64,000 bases of DNA from Thuidium tamariscinum (GCA_947034885.2 OX344758.2:13481067-13545066), one strand, 5' to 3'; positions 1 to 12,362 are shown, counted from the first letter of the stretch. Numbers and translations: made by a program. Notes: a model not told the origin generated them from the sequence alone.

Positions 1-867
1 AGGAATGTATTCTTCTGTATTTTCAAATCGATTTCTAATAGGATTTTTCCTACACGATGTATTGTATGTCTGTATTTTATTGATAACTCATGTCCAATAG
101 CTCTAAACATTGTAAAAGACCTTGATTGCAATGGACCCCCTTGTAAGGTATCTTGAATAGAAAAATCATAATCCATCTTTTCCAAATTTATTTAATTGAA
201 GCTAAAAGTTGACTTCAAAAAGAAATTTTCAAAAATATAATGTATTGAAAATAGCAACTTCGTTAGGTTTTGTTCAACTTCAAAGTTTGACAAACATTGG
301 ATTTTTGTAGCTTGGACATTTCATATTCAAGAAGTATTAGAAACTTTTAAATTTCCTATTTTTTATTCTACAAGGGCCTCTAAACCCTTTGTGGCCATGT
401 AGTTTGTATATGATGAATATAATGGTAATCAATTGAAAAACAAATGATTCATGCTATTCAATGCAAAGTCAATCAATTAGAATGATAGTCTGTATTTTAT
501 AAGTAACAATATATCACATTTCATATTTTTCATTAATATTTAAGCATTTATAAGGTTAAATACAAGTTGATCAAAAAAATCCAACGGTCATCCTATTATA
601 AAGGCATTCAAAGATTGTTACATTACACAGGAAAAAAAAGTCTTCCTGACCTTGCATTTCTAACACTCAATGCTTGGTGAAAAACCCAATCAATCTAAGT
701 ATCTAACTAAATCAAAGTTTAAAAAAAATCATATCATATGATTTTATTTCATTTAATTCCTATGGCCTTCAATCAAAAATTTTGAATCTGTGATTATTAA
801 TTTTAATTCATTTGCAAGGCTAAATATTGTATGTAAGGAACATCCACACTATCACTTTTTGTATTAA
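1..867. repeat. AT-rich DNA with a partial copy of the 638-bp TTAA element
   Basis: No gene seen. Roughly positions 110-330 resemble the stretch at 11530-11735 and the one at 19500-19730: a tract mentioning a 'gattgcaatgga' core, then 'gaatagaaaaatca', then a purine-rich block and a closing 'caacttcaaag' block. I read this as a decayed copy of the same repeat, running off the left edge. The rest (330-867) is AT-rich with no recognisable feature. Confidence 0.45.
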
Positions 868-1789
868 CCCCTAAAGGACTAAAGTCCCCTCGGGGGACAC
901 TTGGAATTTCGGGCAGGCTTGTGTGACTTGATTTTTGCTATGGTTTTTTTAGACTTCTTTTGAAGATAGGAAATCAGATTAGCTTTCCAAAAATATAATC
1001 TTTATTTCAATTGGTGCTTCGAAGCAAAAGTTATGCCATTCCAAGTCCAAACAATAGTTCACTAAGCCCAAAAAGAACACAATAAACATTGTTTTTAATT
1101 TTTAATTTTTTCTCTCTAAGATTATATTGTTTTTCTACATTTGAAGCTTTGGTTGATTTAATTTGGACTAATAATGAAAAAGTGATGGTCTTGTGGACAA
1201 TCTTGTATTTTGGGCAATCTAAGCACCTTCTTAAAAAAATAACTTATAGAATGTATTTTTGAATACAATTTTCCAAATTTTCCTAATTTTAATTTTTGAT
1301 AGAGTTCAGGATGTTTGCAAGAACAAGCTCACCGTTGGGATCATAGTTTTCCAATTACATCTTAAAGTTATTAAGCACTTACTGTTTTATTCAATCTTGG
1401 ACCTACTTTTGCTTCACAATTTTTTCATGAATAAAAATCAAGTAGTTTTTCTTTTTAAAAATTTTCCCTAATCCTCAACTCAAATGTTCAATATAAAAAA
1501 TTTTAACTTCATACTCCATATTGCAAAAAAATTATACAAATGGCAATCAAAGTCATCTGAAATTGTAAGTAGAGTTCAAAAAAACTTATTTGGACAATTT
1601 TGAATGCTAATATCTTCCAATCAGTGCAGTCAAACTTCATGAAATTTTTACCACATGATCTCAGACAAGTAATTTACAAGATCCTATAGTTAGATTCTAA
1701 TTTTTTTTTAGTTGTTTTCTTGGGAGGAAGTAGCAAACATGGTAGTTTTGAGTGGTTTCAAGCCACAAAATGCCTCAGTCCTTTGGGGG
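868..1789. mobile_element. TTAA-flanked non-autonomous DNA transposon, 922 bp
   Basis: Both ends abut TTAA (864-867 and 1790-1793). The left end reads CCCCTAAAGGACT and the reverse complement of the right end reads CCCCCAAAGGACT, so 12 of 13 terminal bases match as inverted repeats. No transposase is encoded; the only open stretch (about 1259-1471) is low-complexity and not gene-like. A TTAA target with C-rich ends is typical of piggyBac, and Kolobok also uses TTAA, so the superfamily is not decided. The right third resembles 25596-25860. Confidence 0.7.
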
Positions 1790-2309
1790 TTAATAGACAT
1801 CCCATTCAAGAACAATAATAGGATCATTGACATGTCAATGAGTACTGTGAGAGTGTCACATATAACCAAACTTTGAAGAGATGGATGTTACATTTGTTAA
1901 ATTCATTTTTTCTATGTAATAAGACCATCACATTCAAATTTACAAACAAATCACCATGTGATGTGCAAAAAGTGATTGTATTAGAGAAAAAACTTTGATA
2001 CGGAAATTAGAATGGAATTATCCCAATATACAAATGTAAACACATGTATTCCAAAGCATTCTTGGAGATGCAATTCTAAACCAATGTTGTGCATAGAAAT
2101 AATTCTTATCTCCTACATATCCAAGCAATGAATTTTTGAAAATTGCTCACCAACTACTTGCAATCAATCATGCCTTTAGCAAATTTGAAAACTTTGAGTT
2201 AAACAATTCATCACAACATCAACAATGTATAAACCGAAAGGTATCAAATATATACATATGTAATTACAAAAAAACGTTGTGGTTCTCAAAATGCTAAAAA
2301 ACTACCATG

Positions 2310-3737
2310 TCACTCAACATTTTTTTTGCCCTTCTCTTCTCTCTTCTGCCTCTTAGCTAATATTTGGGACCAAGCCACCTTCTGTTCACTCTTGAGCTTG
2401 GATAGAATGTCATGTTTCCACCACTCTCCACGTAACCAAGCTGTCTTAGTTGCTTTCTGCATCTCCAGGACTGTTTTTTGTTTATCCACTTTCTCTTGCA
2501 ACTCATTTTCCACCTTAAGAGAAGCAACTAATTTCTTCTTCAATTCCTCTACTTCCAAGGGGGTCATCTCATGTTGTGTACAAAAGTCTCCCCAACCGTA
2601 CATGTCAACAACACGGTCAAGTGGGGCTTTGTCCGTGATCTCACAAAGGTGCGTCAACCTCAATTGTGCCTCTTCAAGACCTCTTTTCTCACGGTCACAA
2701 TGATCATCTTCTTCTTTGGAGTCCTCCATGGCTTTTGCAAGCCTTTCCTTTGTAATTGGGTTATCGACCGTAGAACTAGAAGCTCCATCTTGAGAACCAT
2801 AGAAGCTAAGATAAAACGCTTCCAAGTTCTTCATCTCCTCATGTTGCTTTGACAATTGGATTCGAGCAGTTTCAATTTGGGCTAGAAGGGTTGGAACCCC
2901 ATCACCCAAATCTTCCATAGCCTCGTCCTGTAGAGTCTTTAACTCTTTCTGCTTCTCTTCCAAGTCTTGAAGAAGTAGCTTGAGATGATCATTGTAATAC
3001 TCTTTCGTGTCTTCATAAATTGTATCTTCAAGCTTTTCTTCAATGCCCAACATTTGTTCTACTTCAAGCTTTTCTTCAATGCCCGACATTTGTTCCACAT
3101 CAAGCAATGGCATTTGAAGAGGCGCCACCACTTCTTCCAATTTTGTAGGTGGCTCTTCCATCTTGGCCATATCCAATAATTCATTCAATGGTTCATTCTC
3201 TTCATCCGAACTTGCGTGATGTGACCACTGATACTCATCATTAGGCACTACATTCTTGATGAAAAGATTTTTTCCTAGCCCTGCTCTTGGATTGGGGGAG
3301 GGACCCGCTCTAGGAATGTCTTTGGTTGTTGGAATGGTGGCCATCTTCGATCCCTTGATGGTCCTCCAATCCACCGTTCTTCTCAGGATGACCTCCGCAT
3401 ACACCATCTCACACAGATACAATTGAACCTCATTTCTCGGCACGGTCTGTGTGTTGTGCAAGTACCGATAAACTTCAATACATCGTTGCACAAATGCATC
3501 GTGAGTGCACGAATGAAGGTTTGCCACATTCGATTGCACATGAATCTTGTGCCGATAATGATGGAAAAGCTTGTCGATGTGACACCACTGAATGAATCCC
3601 TTACAAGTGGTCGCGGTCCAATCACCTTGAATTCTATCCCAACCTGGATAAGCCATCGCATTAGGATCAAGAAGGATGTGGCGTTGCCTTCTTTGTTTTT
3701 TTCCTTTGGCCTTCACCTTCTTCTTCATGGCATCCAT
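2310..3737 (-). CDS. Intronless coiled-coil protein, HIDKLF family member 1 (475 aa, intact)
   Basis: I do not recognise this protein from any named family. It starts MDAM and has a Lys/Arg-rich tail (residues 4-20). A domain at about 31-130 holds WCHIDKLF (51-58), RHKIH (62-66), a QRC motif near 84-86 and VDW.TIKG near 122-129. A long acidic, Glu/Lys-rich region follows, predicted by eye to form coiled coils (about 240-290 and 335-465). The domain recurs with the same spacing in the genes starting at 20331 and 28634, so it is a real paralogous unit. There are no introns. ATG at 3737 is chosen because it precedes the basic tail and because the paralog at 20331 also begins MDA. An AT-rich TATA-like stretch (about 3758-3766) and the shared 39-bp box (3860-3898) lie upstream. 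An internal duplication gives two VEQM.GIEEKLE units. Confidence 0.75.
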   Translation of the reverse strand: MDAMKKKVKAKGKKQRRQRHILLDPNAMAYPGWDRIQGDWTATTCKGFIQWCHIDKLFHHYRHKIHVQSNVANLHSCTHDAFVQRCIEVYRYLHNTQTVPRNEVQLYLCEMVYAEVILRRTVDWRTIKGSKMATIPTTKDIPRAGPSPNPRAGLGKNLFIKNVVPNDEYQWSHHASSDEENEPLNELLDMAKMEEPPTKLEEVVAPLQMPLLDVEQMSGIEEKLEVEQMLGIEEKLEDTIYEDTKEYYNDHLKLLLQDLEEKQKELKTLQDEAMEDLGDGVPTLLAQIETARIQLSKQHEEMKNLEAFYLSFYGSQDGASSSTVDNPITKERLAKAMEDSKEEDDHCDREKRGLEEAQLRLTHLCEITDKAPLDRVVDMYGWGDFCTQHEMTPLEVEELKKKLVASLKVENELQEKVDKQKTVLEMQKATKTAWLRGEWWKHDILSKLKSEQKVAWSQILAKRQKREEKGKKNVE

Positions 3738-3859
3738 TGAACTGTAATCTTCAGTGGGTATTTAAAAATACCTCAATGTATGACGGGTTGCACGAGACAG
3801 TAGCTTAGAGCACAAAGTGGAGAGGAATGAACCCCTGAAAAGTGAAAACAGTTGTTGAA

Positions 3860-3898
3860 CACGCAGTCAGCCACTTCACGGTGGGTAACAGGCAGTGC
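3860..3898 (-). promoter_or_regulatory. Conserved 39-bp upstream box, copy 1
   Basis: Read on the plus strand it has the form CACGCADTCAGCCAC, five variable bases, GGTGGGTRA, four variable bases, CARTGC. It lies 122 bp upstream of the ATG at 3737 and just gene-proximal to the GC-rich array. Gap-free versions occur at 14037-14075 and 20007-20045, in the same orientation relative to their genes. One of those genes (the kinase) is unrelated in sequence, so common descent of the coding region cannot explain the box. A promoter or 5' UTR role is inferred. Confidence 0.6.
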
Positions 3899-3906
3899 AC
3901 AAAGCG

Positions 3907-4112
3907 AAAATGGCGAATGCGGGTGGGGGCGACTGCTTATGCACCCGAAGTCGCACAGGGGCGAGTGCGGGTACAGGGCGAGGCGACCTCGGGTAGGGGG
4001 CGACTGCGCGTGGGCGACTTCACGTGGGGCGACTGTGGGTCGGGCGACCGCGCGTCAGGCGGGAAGTTCGAACTTCCCTCCTCCAGCGACCGCGCGTGGG
4101 GCGACCGCGCCT
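3907..4112 (-). repeat. GC-rich minisatellite array upstream of HIDKLF gene 1
   Basis: About ten imperfect units of GCGACYGCGGGT type, spaced about 15-20 bp with some longer gaps, in otherwise AT-rich DNA. In the sense of the adjacent gene the unit reads ACCCGCRGTCGC. It is followed at 4111-4200 by a flank that is repeated after the orphan array at about 8266-8372, including 'attatttggccacctaaaa' and 'ggaggcagctggctggatcc'. Confidence 0.8.
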
Positions 4113-4800
4113 CCTGGTAAGAAAATTCAGGGTTTTGAAATTGCCCCCAAAAATTATTTGGCCACCTAAAATTTTGGAGGCAGCTGGCTGGATCCACCGA
4201 AGAGTATTGAAGATATTGACATGTAAATGCCCAAATCATTTCTTAAATTGTTTGAGAAAAATAGTTTTTGTTCAACAATAAACCAATCCTTTCATAAGCT
4301 TAAATTATCCATTCTTTTCTAAAAGTCATCCAACAAATTAAAAATAGACATGTCTTAGACCAACTAGGAAAAACATAATACATGATATCTCTTATGGATT
4401 GATAGATTTAAATGTTTCATGATAGAAGTATTTAAATTGCCAAATGAACTTCTCTTCTTTTCATCATGTTTTCCCAGGTCTAATCTAAAAAAGTAGTTAG
4501 TGGAAAAAAAGGTAGAGGGTTTCATATACATAATTCTAATCAATTTTTGCCTTCTCCGAATCTTCTATGTACAAATTATAGAAAAGAAATTTTCAGTTCA
4601 TTTTTCCTTAAGCCTTTAATGTAATTACAAGTCATCTCCGTGATACCTACTTAAGGACTTAAAAAAGGCAAGATTGCAATAGACATCTTTACAGTAAATC
4701 TTCAACCCAAAAAACATAACCAATCATTTCTAGATCGGTATTGTGATGCTTAAACTAGACATTCTTTAGTAATTGTCTCATTAATATGAACTAGTAAAAA
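4113..4800. repeat. Array-flank duplicate and diverged TTAA-family repeat
   Basis: 4111-4480 matches 8266-8388 plus 9215-9310 plus 9820-9980, with two insertions present only in the second copy. About 4330-4800 also resembles 19200-19560 and 11350-11600, so it belongs to the 638-bp element family. No gene is visible. Confidence 0.55.
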
Positions 4801-6709
4801 TAGGAATTTCAATCAAATCTATTTTGCATTGCAATTGAGGAAAAATCAAATTTATGTGCCTCCGAATTCTACGGGTTAAAAGAATGAGAAACACATTCAT
4901 GCCGCATTCCCTCCCCTAATTAGTCTTCATGTAAATAAAAATCATGCCATGATGTTGTAGAGGGAAACATGAGAAAATATCCTTACCAATTCTTTGGGAC
5001 CCCTTCACTAACGATGTTGGTCATTTATATTGTGCTTAGTTGGATGGAATGTAAAATCAATATTACTAATATATTCTTAACAATAAAATTTGAGAAATCC
5101 ATATCAAATATAAATCTTGGTTCAAAAATCTAAAATTTCAAGAGTAGAAGCAAATTATAGTGTAGAAAATTACAAGGTAAATTAACTTTTGTACCACTCT
5201 ATATTTTGAAATGTGCTTGTACATATTCAAATTCAAACTTCACTAATCTAAGGAGATCTTCTATATTTTAGGGAATAGTAGAAACTAAATTTCATAAGCT
5301 TCATTTATTGGTTTTTGTCAAAATCAAAAGAAAGTTTTCAAATTGTCAAAATCAAGTCCCAAGAGAAAAAGAATTAAAAGTAATGAAATGCATTAGACAA
5401 TGTACCATTTCTAGGGTTCAAAACAATCCCATATAAACTTATTTATTTTTAAATGTCTTGAACTCAAATGAATAGTGTGGCTATAGCGCTCGTCAATGAA
5501 GTTACATTGAAAATATTGTGTGAAGATCATCCATTCTTCAATATATACAAAGTTCAGTTGATCATTTGAAGGACAAAAAATGTCCTCAACATCCTTGAAG
5601 GATTAAAAATGTATTCAATACATGTAATATTTCTCATTCATACAAGTTTATAATAGGATCTTTTCAAATTTGCAACCATGTAAAGAAGTGAGGAGTTCTT
5701 CATTCTTTCTTCTTACAAGTATCTTTCTTTTAACCAATAGCAAAAAATAATCTTTACTAAGATCATGAAGTTCTTTTACATCTATGGTCATGGATGAATG
5801 TTTGAAAATGGATGCAAATCCACCTTTTCATCTAAAGTACATAAATTTATCTCAAGTAGAGCCTTCATGTTTGGAAATTTGATAACAATGAACGCAATTC
5901 ATCCCTTGGGAAAAAAAAGAATTTATCATGAAAGATTATCTTTCAAAAAATATTTTTTATTTTCTAGAAAAAGTGAGTACAAATGTACAATTAATCACTA
6001 TAATTTCATAACTATACTTTACTAAAATCTTACTAAATGTCATCATTGGAAACAAAGTGTAGTTTAAGTCTAAAATTCGATTTAGTCACCTACCTAACTA
6101 TAAGATCTCAAAGTAGATAGTATAGAAATGTGTAAATGAAAATTGTAAACTTTGAGGTTAGCCAAGGTAAATTTTTTAAAGATTTGAGGTTTAATTCCTA
6201 AAGGGATCAAGGGTTCATTCAAATTTTGAAAATTATAATGATATACTATAAAATGAAATATAGGATAACAATTTAATCACATAATTCAATCAAAAGTGAT
6301 TCTCTACATAATATATCCCTATAGTTAGATAATTGGTACACTATCACTATGACAGTATGACTTATTTTTCAATTAAATTTGAACCTTTAAAATCACTGTA
6401 AAATAAAGTACAAATAGAATAATTGTAACTATCTTCTTACAAGAATTTTCTTTACGTTCAATATAGTATGTTTAGATTGTAATTATTATTTATGATTTTT
6501 ATTTTACTTATTTATTCACATCGTTTTGGAATGGTAATTTCTTGAATTCAAAAGTTTGTTCACAATTTCAAACATACTTTATTTTCTTAAGTACAGAAGA
6601 TTTGCAAGAGTATTTATGAAAATCTAAATTAAAAAAATGAAATAAAAACAACACAATAATCTACAAGTGTTCTGATGTTTGCAGAAATGAAGAATTGTGT
6701 GTTTTTTAA
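4801..6709. other. AT-rich intergenic DNA, nothing recognised
   Basis: No credible coding sequence, RNA gene or clear repeat boundary seen. Short open stretches here (for example 5798-6025) have the composition of random AT-rich DNA. Confidence 0.5.
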
Positions 6710-7347
6710 CCCCTAAATGCCCATGGCACTCAAATGTGGTGTCAAAGAAACTTTGAAGTTTATGAAAGCCTTACCAAAAATTTATTTTTAGTGGTTTATA
6801 TTTTTGGAAGGCTTTTTTCAAAGTCTAGATTTACCATCAATAATCCAATTTTGAAAATGAATGATTATGATTTTTCTATTCAAATTTTAATGCAAGGGTA
6901 CCCATTGCAATCTTGACAATCCATAGTGTTAAAGACTCTTGGAAATGAGCCTCAAATACACTAGATCTTAGAGAAAAAATCACACAAGAAATTCATTTCA
7001 AAAAATTTTAGACTACATTTTGAGAAGCCATAAATTGATTGTGGCTATGCTTCTTAGGCCCTAATTCCTAGTATTGTTTTGGTGACCACCTTTTTAGATT
7101 TGACATGCAAAAAGAGAGCTCAAAGATTTTCAAACTTTCTACACCCTCATGATCAAACATTACAATCTTTCAATCCAGAAGTGATATACTTGTGTTTTCT
7201 TTTTCTAGGTGATCTTTAACATGTCTACTTCAAATTTCTAAAGTTTCAATTAAAAGAAAATTTATTCAACTTATCAAGAATGTTGCATCTTGTTCCAATT
7301 TAGAGCAAATTCTAAGAAATTCAAAGTAAGCCTTAGGCATTCAGGGG
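6710..7347. mobile_element. TTAA-flanked element, 638 bp (intact reference copy)
   Basis: TTAA occurs at 6706-6709 and 7348-7351. The left end reads CCCCTAAATGCCCATGGC; the reverse complement of the right end reads CCCCTGAATGCCTAAGGC, so 15 of 18 bases match. It is non-coding. A second copy in the opposite orientation lies at 18148-19728. In that copy a different TTAA element has inserted at the position corresponding to TTAA 7250-7253 here, which makes this copy the empty site. Confidence 0.8.
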
Positions 7348-7351
7348 TTAA

Positions 7352-7729
7352 ACACTTTTGTATTCATTTGTTTATCACTACTTGAAGACATGGTCTCTTA
7401 TAAGTTATGTCTTAATTGTACGGAGTTGGGAAAAAAATGATTCATGGCAAATAATTCAAAAAGGGTTAAATATTTTAATTTCAGGCCTTAGGATTTTAAA
7501 TATTAAATTCCCCTTTTTGTTTGAATAAGATCAATACTCTTCAAATAATGAAAAGTCAAATCATATTCTAGCACCTCCAAATAGGAACACAACCCATTTG
7601 AGGTAGGCGAGTAATCCTACCTAATTCTGCAAAAGGCTTGATGCCCCTGGTCTGAATGTACTGGTTCCTGTGCCAATGGAATTTTCTCCATTTGTTCAAA
7701 AAGAAAAAAAAATAGAAAAAATAAAGGCA
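7352..7729. other. AT-rich gap to the left of the orphan array
   Basis: By analogy with the array at 3907-4112 (same orientation, same distal flank), a minus-strand gene would be expected here. None is visible, and the 39-bp box is not found. Confidence 0.4.
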
Positions 7730-8272
7730 CGACCGTGTGGCGTGGAATTTCTAAACCCCCGATTCTGGCATTGCGCCCGCGCGCCCGCGAGTGGGCGACA
7801 GCGGGTTGGCGCGACAGCGCGTAGGGCGACCTCGGGTCCTGGCGCCATGTTCAAGTCCTTCGAATCCTGGCACACAGCGACCGCGGGTGGGCGACTGCGC
7901 GTGGTGGCGACTGCGGGTCGTGCGGGGAAGTTCAGAAGCCCCGATCTTGGCACTGCGACCGCGAGTGGGTGCGACCTCGCGTGGGGTGACCTCGGGTCCT
8001 TGCGGGAAGTTCAACACTCCACTCTCATGGAACACAACGACCGCGGGTGGGTGCGACCGCGCGTAGGGGCGACCTCGGGTCCTTGCGGGAAGTTCAAAAC
8101 TCCACTCTCATGGAACACAGCGACCGCGGGTGGGTGCGACTTCGCATTGAGGCGACCTCGTGTCCTGGCGGGGATCCTGGGACACATCGACTGCCCTTGG
8201 GTGCGACCTCGGGTGGGCGACCGCGGGTCCGACAATTAAAAAGCCTCTAGAAGAACAACGACCGCGCCTACT
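7730..8272 (-). repeat. Orphan GC-rich array with higher-order units
   Basis: About 19 GCGACYGCGGGT-type units, the longest array in the window. Two consecutive superunits of about 81 bp (near 7998-8078 and 8079-8160) share 'gcgggaagttca' followed by 'actccactctcatggaacac'. The reading frames open across it are Arg/Gly/Pro-rich by-products of the repeat. Its distal flank matches that of gene 1's array, but no gene is attached. Confidence 0.75.
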
Positions 8273-8388
8273 GGTAAGGAAAGGAATTAATTTGAAATTC
8301 CCCCCTCCCCCCCCCCCCCAAATTATTTGGCCACCTAAAAATATGGAGGCAGCTGGCTGGATCCAACCAAGATTATTGAAGGTATTAA

Positions 8389-9214
8389 CCCCTACCTACC
8401 CAACCGACCATATATGGTCGATCTGAAATTAAAGGCCCATATCTGAATAGGCAATTACATTCCTTGAACCTTAAAAAAAAAATTAGACACTTTTAAGGGT
8501 TAACTATTGAGAACTTTCATTTTTCACTGTAAAAAGTATATATTTGATTATTGAGAGGTCTTCAAAGGCATACATGTGTCATAAGTGAAGTGTAAAGCTT
8601 GCCAATTTTACTTCATTTCCTAGATTTATGCAATTTCACTTAATTTGAGATCTAAGAAATAGTACATATCCATTTGCTTTGAGAATGGTTAGAATGGAAA
8701 GAAGAAAGTGTTTCCATGATTCAACATTGAAAATTTAATCATACAACTATTGACTTGGAGTTATTTCCAAATTCTACTTTAAAAAAATAATTGCATTTCA
8801 ACAATTGCAAGGTGGATTGTCTAATGAATTCAATAGCTTTTCATGTGAAACTAATTTTTTTTTAAATGCATTTTAGTGTGCTAACACTCTTTGTAGTTAA
8901 TTATGTCCCCTCTAACCCCCAACACAATTCATATGCAAATTTGAGAAACTTTGTGGGAAAGAGCAATATACAAAGTATAAAAGATGTACTACTCTCTTGT
9001 TATAATCTCACAACTCCTATGCAATTTTGTACTCAAAATTTGTGTACTTACTAATAAACAAGTTCTTTAAACATCCATGTGGTATAATTTGGAAAGAAAA
9101 TCAATTTGCTTCACTAGGGATGACTACAAGCTCATATATTTTTTTCATATTCAAAATACATTTGAAAAATATGAAAAAATAAATAAAAATTGAAAAGGCT
9201 TGGGCATTTAGGGG
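8389..9214. mobile_element. TTAA-flanked element, 826 bp, inserted in the duplicated array flank
   Basis: TTAA at 8385-8388 and a decayed TTAC at 9215-9218. The ends read CCCCTACCTACCCAACC and, in reverse complement, CCCCTAAATGCCCAAGCC. The related flank at 4200-4230 reads through without it (TTGA in place of TTAA), so this is an insertion relative to that copy. No coding sequence is seen. Confidence 0.65.
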
Positions 9215-9309
9215 TTACCATGTAAATGTCCGGAGTACTTCTTTAATAGTTTTAGGAAAATAGTTATAATTGAACAATACACCAATCCTTTGGTAACCTT
9301 AATCCATTC

Positions 9310-9820
9310 ATTAGAGCCTTAGAGGATTTTTGAGTTCTAAAGAGGGCCGCTAAGAGGTATTTGGAAGGGTGCTTTTGTATTTAAATATTCTCCTTGAGGA
9401 TGACTACTTCCCTATACGTGCTCATTGGAAAAGATTTTTTTCCAATGTGTACTTCCATGTGACAATAGCTTTCATTGGGTGGATCACGGAGACCATGATG
9501 AAGCTTTGTCATTTAAAATTTGGGTTTAGGACATGAAGATGACACCAAACTATCCAATCAGGAACACTATTTTGTACAACCATTAAGATAATAATATAGT
9601 ATTGTACATTGACTCCACTAGTGGATTTTCTTTTACAACCATCGATATAATGTTATACTATCCAAATTTAATATTTGGTAATAGTGCCTTGTTATTGTAG
9701 TCTCTACTTTTACTTCACACAATATTTCAACTACTATTTTTTGTCTTCATTAAATAGGTGTGCATGTCTATCTCTAAGGGCCTTATATAGATTTCAAAAA
9801 TCCTCTTATGCTTTGCTATA
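9310..9820. mobile_element. Second inserted element, about 510 bp, with different inverted ends
   Basis: Absent from the matching position near 4317-4323. Subterminal inverted repeats share AGAGGATTTTTGA (9321-9333) with its reverse complement at 9794-9806. The exact ends and target duplication are unclear. It is non-coding, and the superfamily cannot be assigned. Confidence 0.5.
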
Positions 9821-12362
9821 AGTCATCCAACAAATAAAAAGTAGACATGTCTTAGATCAAATAGGAAAAACATAATACACGATATCTCTTATGGATTGAA
9901 AGATATAAATGTTTCATGATGGAGGTGTTTCAAATTAGCAAATGAACTTTTCTTTTTTTCATCATGTTTTCCCAGGTCTAAGGACTTCCTTGTACCAAAT
10001 CTATATAAGTTAATGTTTTGAATTCAGTTTGAATATTGCCAAATAAAATGTGGTATTACATGATATCAACTAATCCATTTAAAAAATTAAAGATTCGAAC
10101 ATATTCAAACCACTAAGCCAGATGAAAATAATCTATTGTGATGAAGTGCAATTGATATAATTAGTATCGCACTTGTGCTCATTAGCTTGTATAAAATTGA
10201 TCCTCTTATAATATCTCGTTTTGCCAATTCCAATTTTTACAGAATATAAGATACTTTTTAAACATACACCTAATTAGATTCTCCTTAAACATACACCGAA
10301 TCGGATACTTTAAGTATATATAGAAAATTTTCATTTAAAAAATTCCTCTTCTAAATACACATTCCTCTTCTAAATACACTAATTGCAAACATGACATGAA
10401 ACTTTTGAGACTATTAACACATTCACTGCAAGGAAAGATGGAATGGGATTGGTAGACTAGTATTACATTCCTAGTACAACCTATCTAATATCTACAAATT
10501 AGTGACGTGGTAATTAACGACGAGACTAATTGATGATGCGACCACCAGACCAACTCACAAAATAACAACACTAATTAAGAGTTTTGGTTCAATAATGGAA
10601 TATTAAAGGAGATACCCCAAGACCCAAGTCAATTTTTTTCTAATGCACACCTTTAATTTGTACCCTACAATATTTAAAAACACCCTATATCATTTTATAT
10701 ATTGTAGTATATAAAATTTTAAAATCAAATTGTAATTTTTATCAAAATGATTATTTGGCATCCTACATTTGTTCATACATATATAGCTACTTCTTCCACT
10801 CACTGTAGCCCTTGAGATTGAATAGTCTTACAAATATTAAATCATTGCATGTATTTGTTGTTCATTACTTACACTTCTTTGCAACAAACTTTAGAGCCGC
10901 TCTTGTTTGTTGGAATCAATGGACTGGTAATTTGGAAAAAAATCATTTTAATATTAACAATCTTTCTATGAATCTCCCTATGACCCTATTCTTATTTTAA
11001 TTCAACAAAATTTGAAAACATCACACCACAATTGGAGATGCAGCATCCAAAAAATAAAATAAAAGTTGTTCCCTAAAGGGTTATAAGGGTCTATGCATGT
11101 ATACCATTCTAACATTTGTTTAAAGCAAAAATTGGAAAAAGTCATCTACCAAGGATGAAATAGTATTAGATGAAAATGACTCAAATATACTTCTAATTTA
11201 AAATTAGTAGCCTTATTGAAGTCTATAAATTCCTATACAATTGAAGTTTGTAATCCAAGTACATTTTTCAACAATAGACATAAATAAAAAGTGATGTGAA
11301 GTCTTTGTATTCTGTTTTCACAAGTAAAATTTGAAAAGTTGGTGACTAAAGAAATACGAGGTTAAAGGGCTTAACATGCATGATTCCAATCAATTTATGC
11401 CTTTTCAAAATCTAATCTACAATTTGTTTAAATGAATTTTGAACGTGCATTTTTCTCCTAAATTGAGCATATAAGCGTATTTGAGGCTCATTTTCAAAAA
11501 CTCTCAATACTACATAAAGTGAAGAATGTAATGGGTAGTTGATTAACCTTGCACAAAATCTTGAATAGAAAAATCACTGTCAATCATTTTCTAAATTGGA
11601 TTGTTGACATTAAAATAAGACTTCTTAGAAGACTTTCCAAAAAATAAGAACCACTAAAAATAACAACTTTGTTAGTTTTAATTTAACTTCAAAATTATGC
11701 AAACACCAAAGTTAGGTGCCTTGGGCATTTAGTAATTTATTGATTAAAGACTTATAAGAGACTTCCACGACCTACTAATACATTGGAAGAAGAGGATTTC
11801 TTCCATAATTCAATGAACATTAGAAAGTGAAATAGTTGTGTGAGGTGAAATTTTTTGTTTAGAAGTCTCTTAAGAGAAATCAAAATTGATATTGTCTACG
11901 AAAATGTGGCACAGAAAATCAATTGTTTGAATAATTCAGTGGACACAAAAGTATATTCATTATTTCAGTGAAAGATTTGACTTCGATGATTTGATTTTCA
12001 AATTTTTGTATCAAATCGTAAATGACAAATGCAATCAATGCTACATCATTTACTATCTTAAACTACAAATTTTACTTGGTTAATTCTCACCATAAAATAA
12101 TTTGATAGCCTGCATGTCTAATACTCAATAACTCAAATTACATATGAATTTCAAACATTTGGAAATTCATCCAAGTAATCAAATATTTTTTCATTCAACT
12201 TTCAATATGTTTGATTTAGTAGTGTGAACACATTGTTCATAATATAAAATATTTTTATATACACATAAATCCTATTACAAAATGAAAGGCACACAATGTG
12301 GCCATTAGCTTCCTTGTACTAAAATACTCTCTACTAAATCATACTCCCTCATACACTCACTA
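9821..12362. repeat. AT-rich gap with a decayed TTAA-family copy
   Basis: About 11060-11735 resembles the 638-bp family and ends in 'gtgccttgggcatttag', matching the end near 19729, but the TTAA is lost. No gene is seen elsewhere in this stretch. Confidence 0.45.

Noticed and set aside
3842..4281. Open frames on both strands through the GC-rich array (Arg/Gly/Pro-rich)
   Set aside because: They arise from the repeat unit; all frames are open and the same composition appears at every array. The same applies to 7670-8426, 13889-14418, 19517-20038 and 28712-29235.
6734..6916. 60-residue open frame repeated at 19517-19700
   Set aside because: Shared only because both lie in copies of the 638-bp element; AT-rich composition, no start context, no domain.
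8301..8321. Poly-C run
   Set aside because: Simple homopolymer, length possibly affected by sequencing; no functional meaning inferred.
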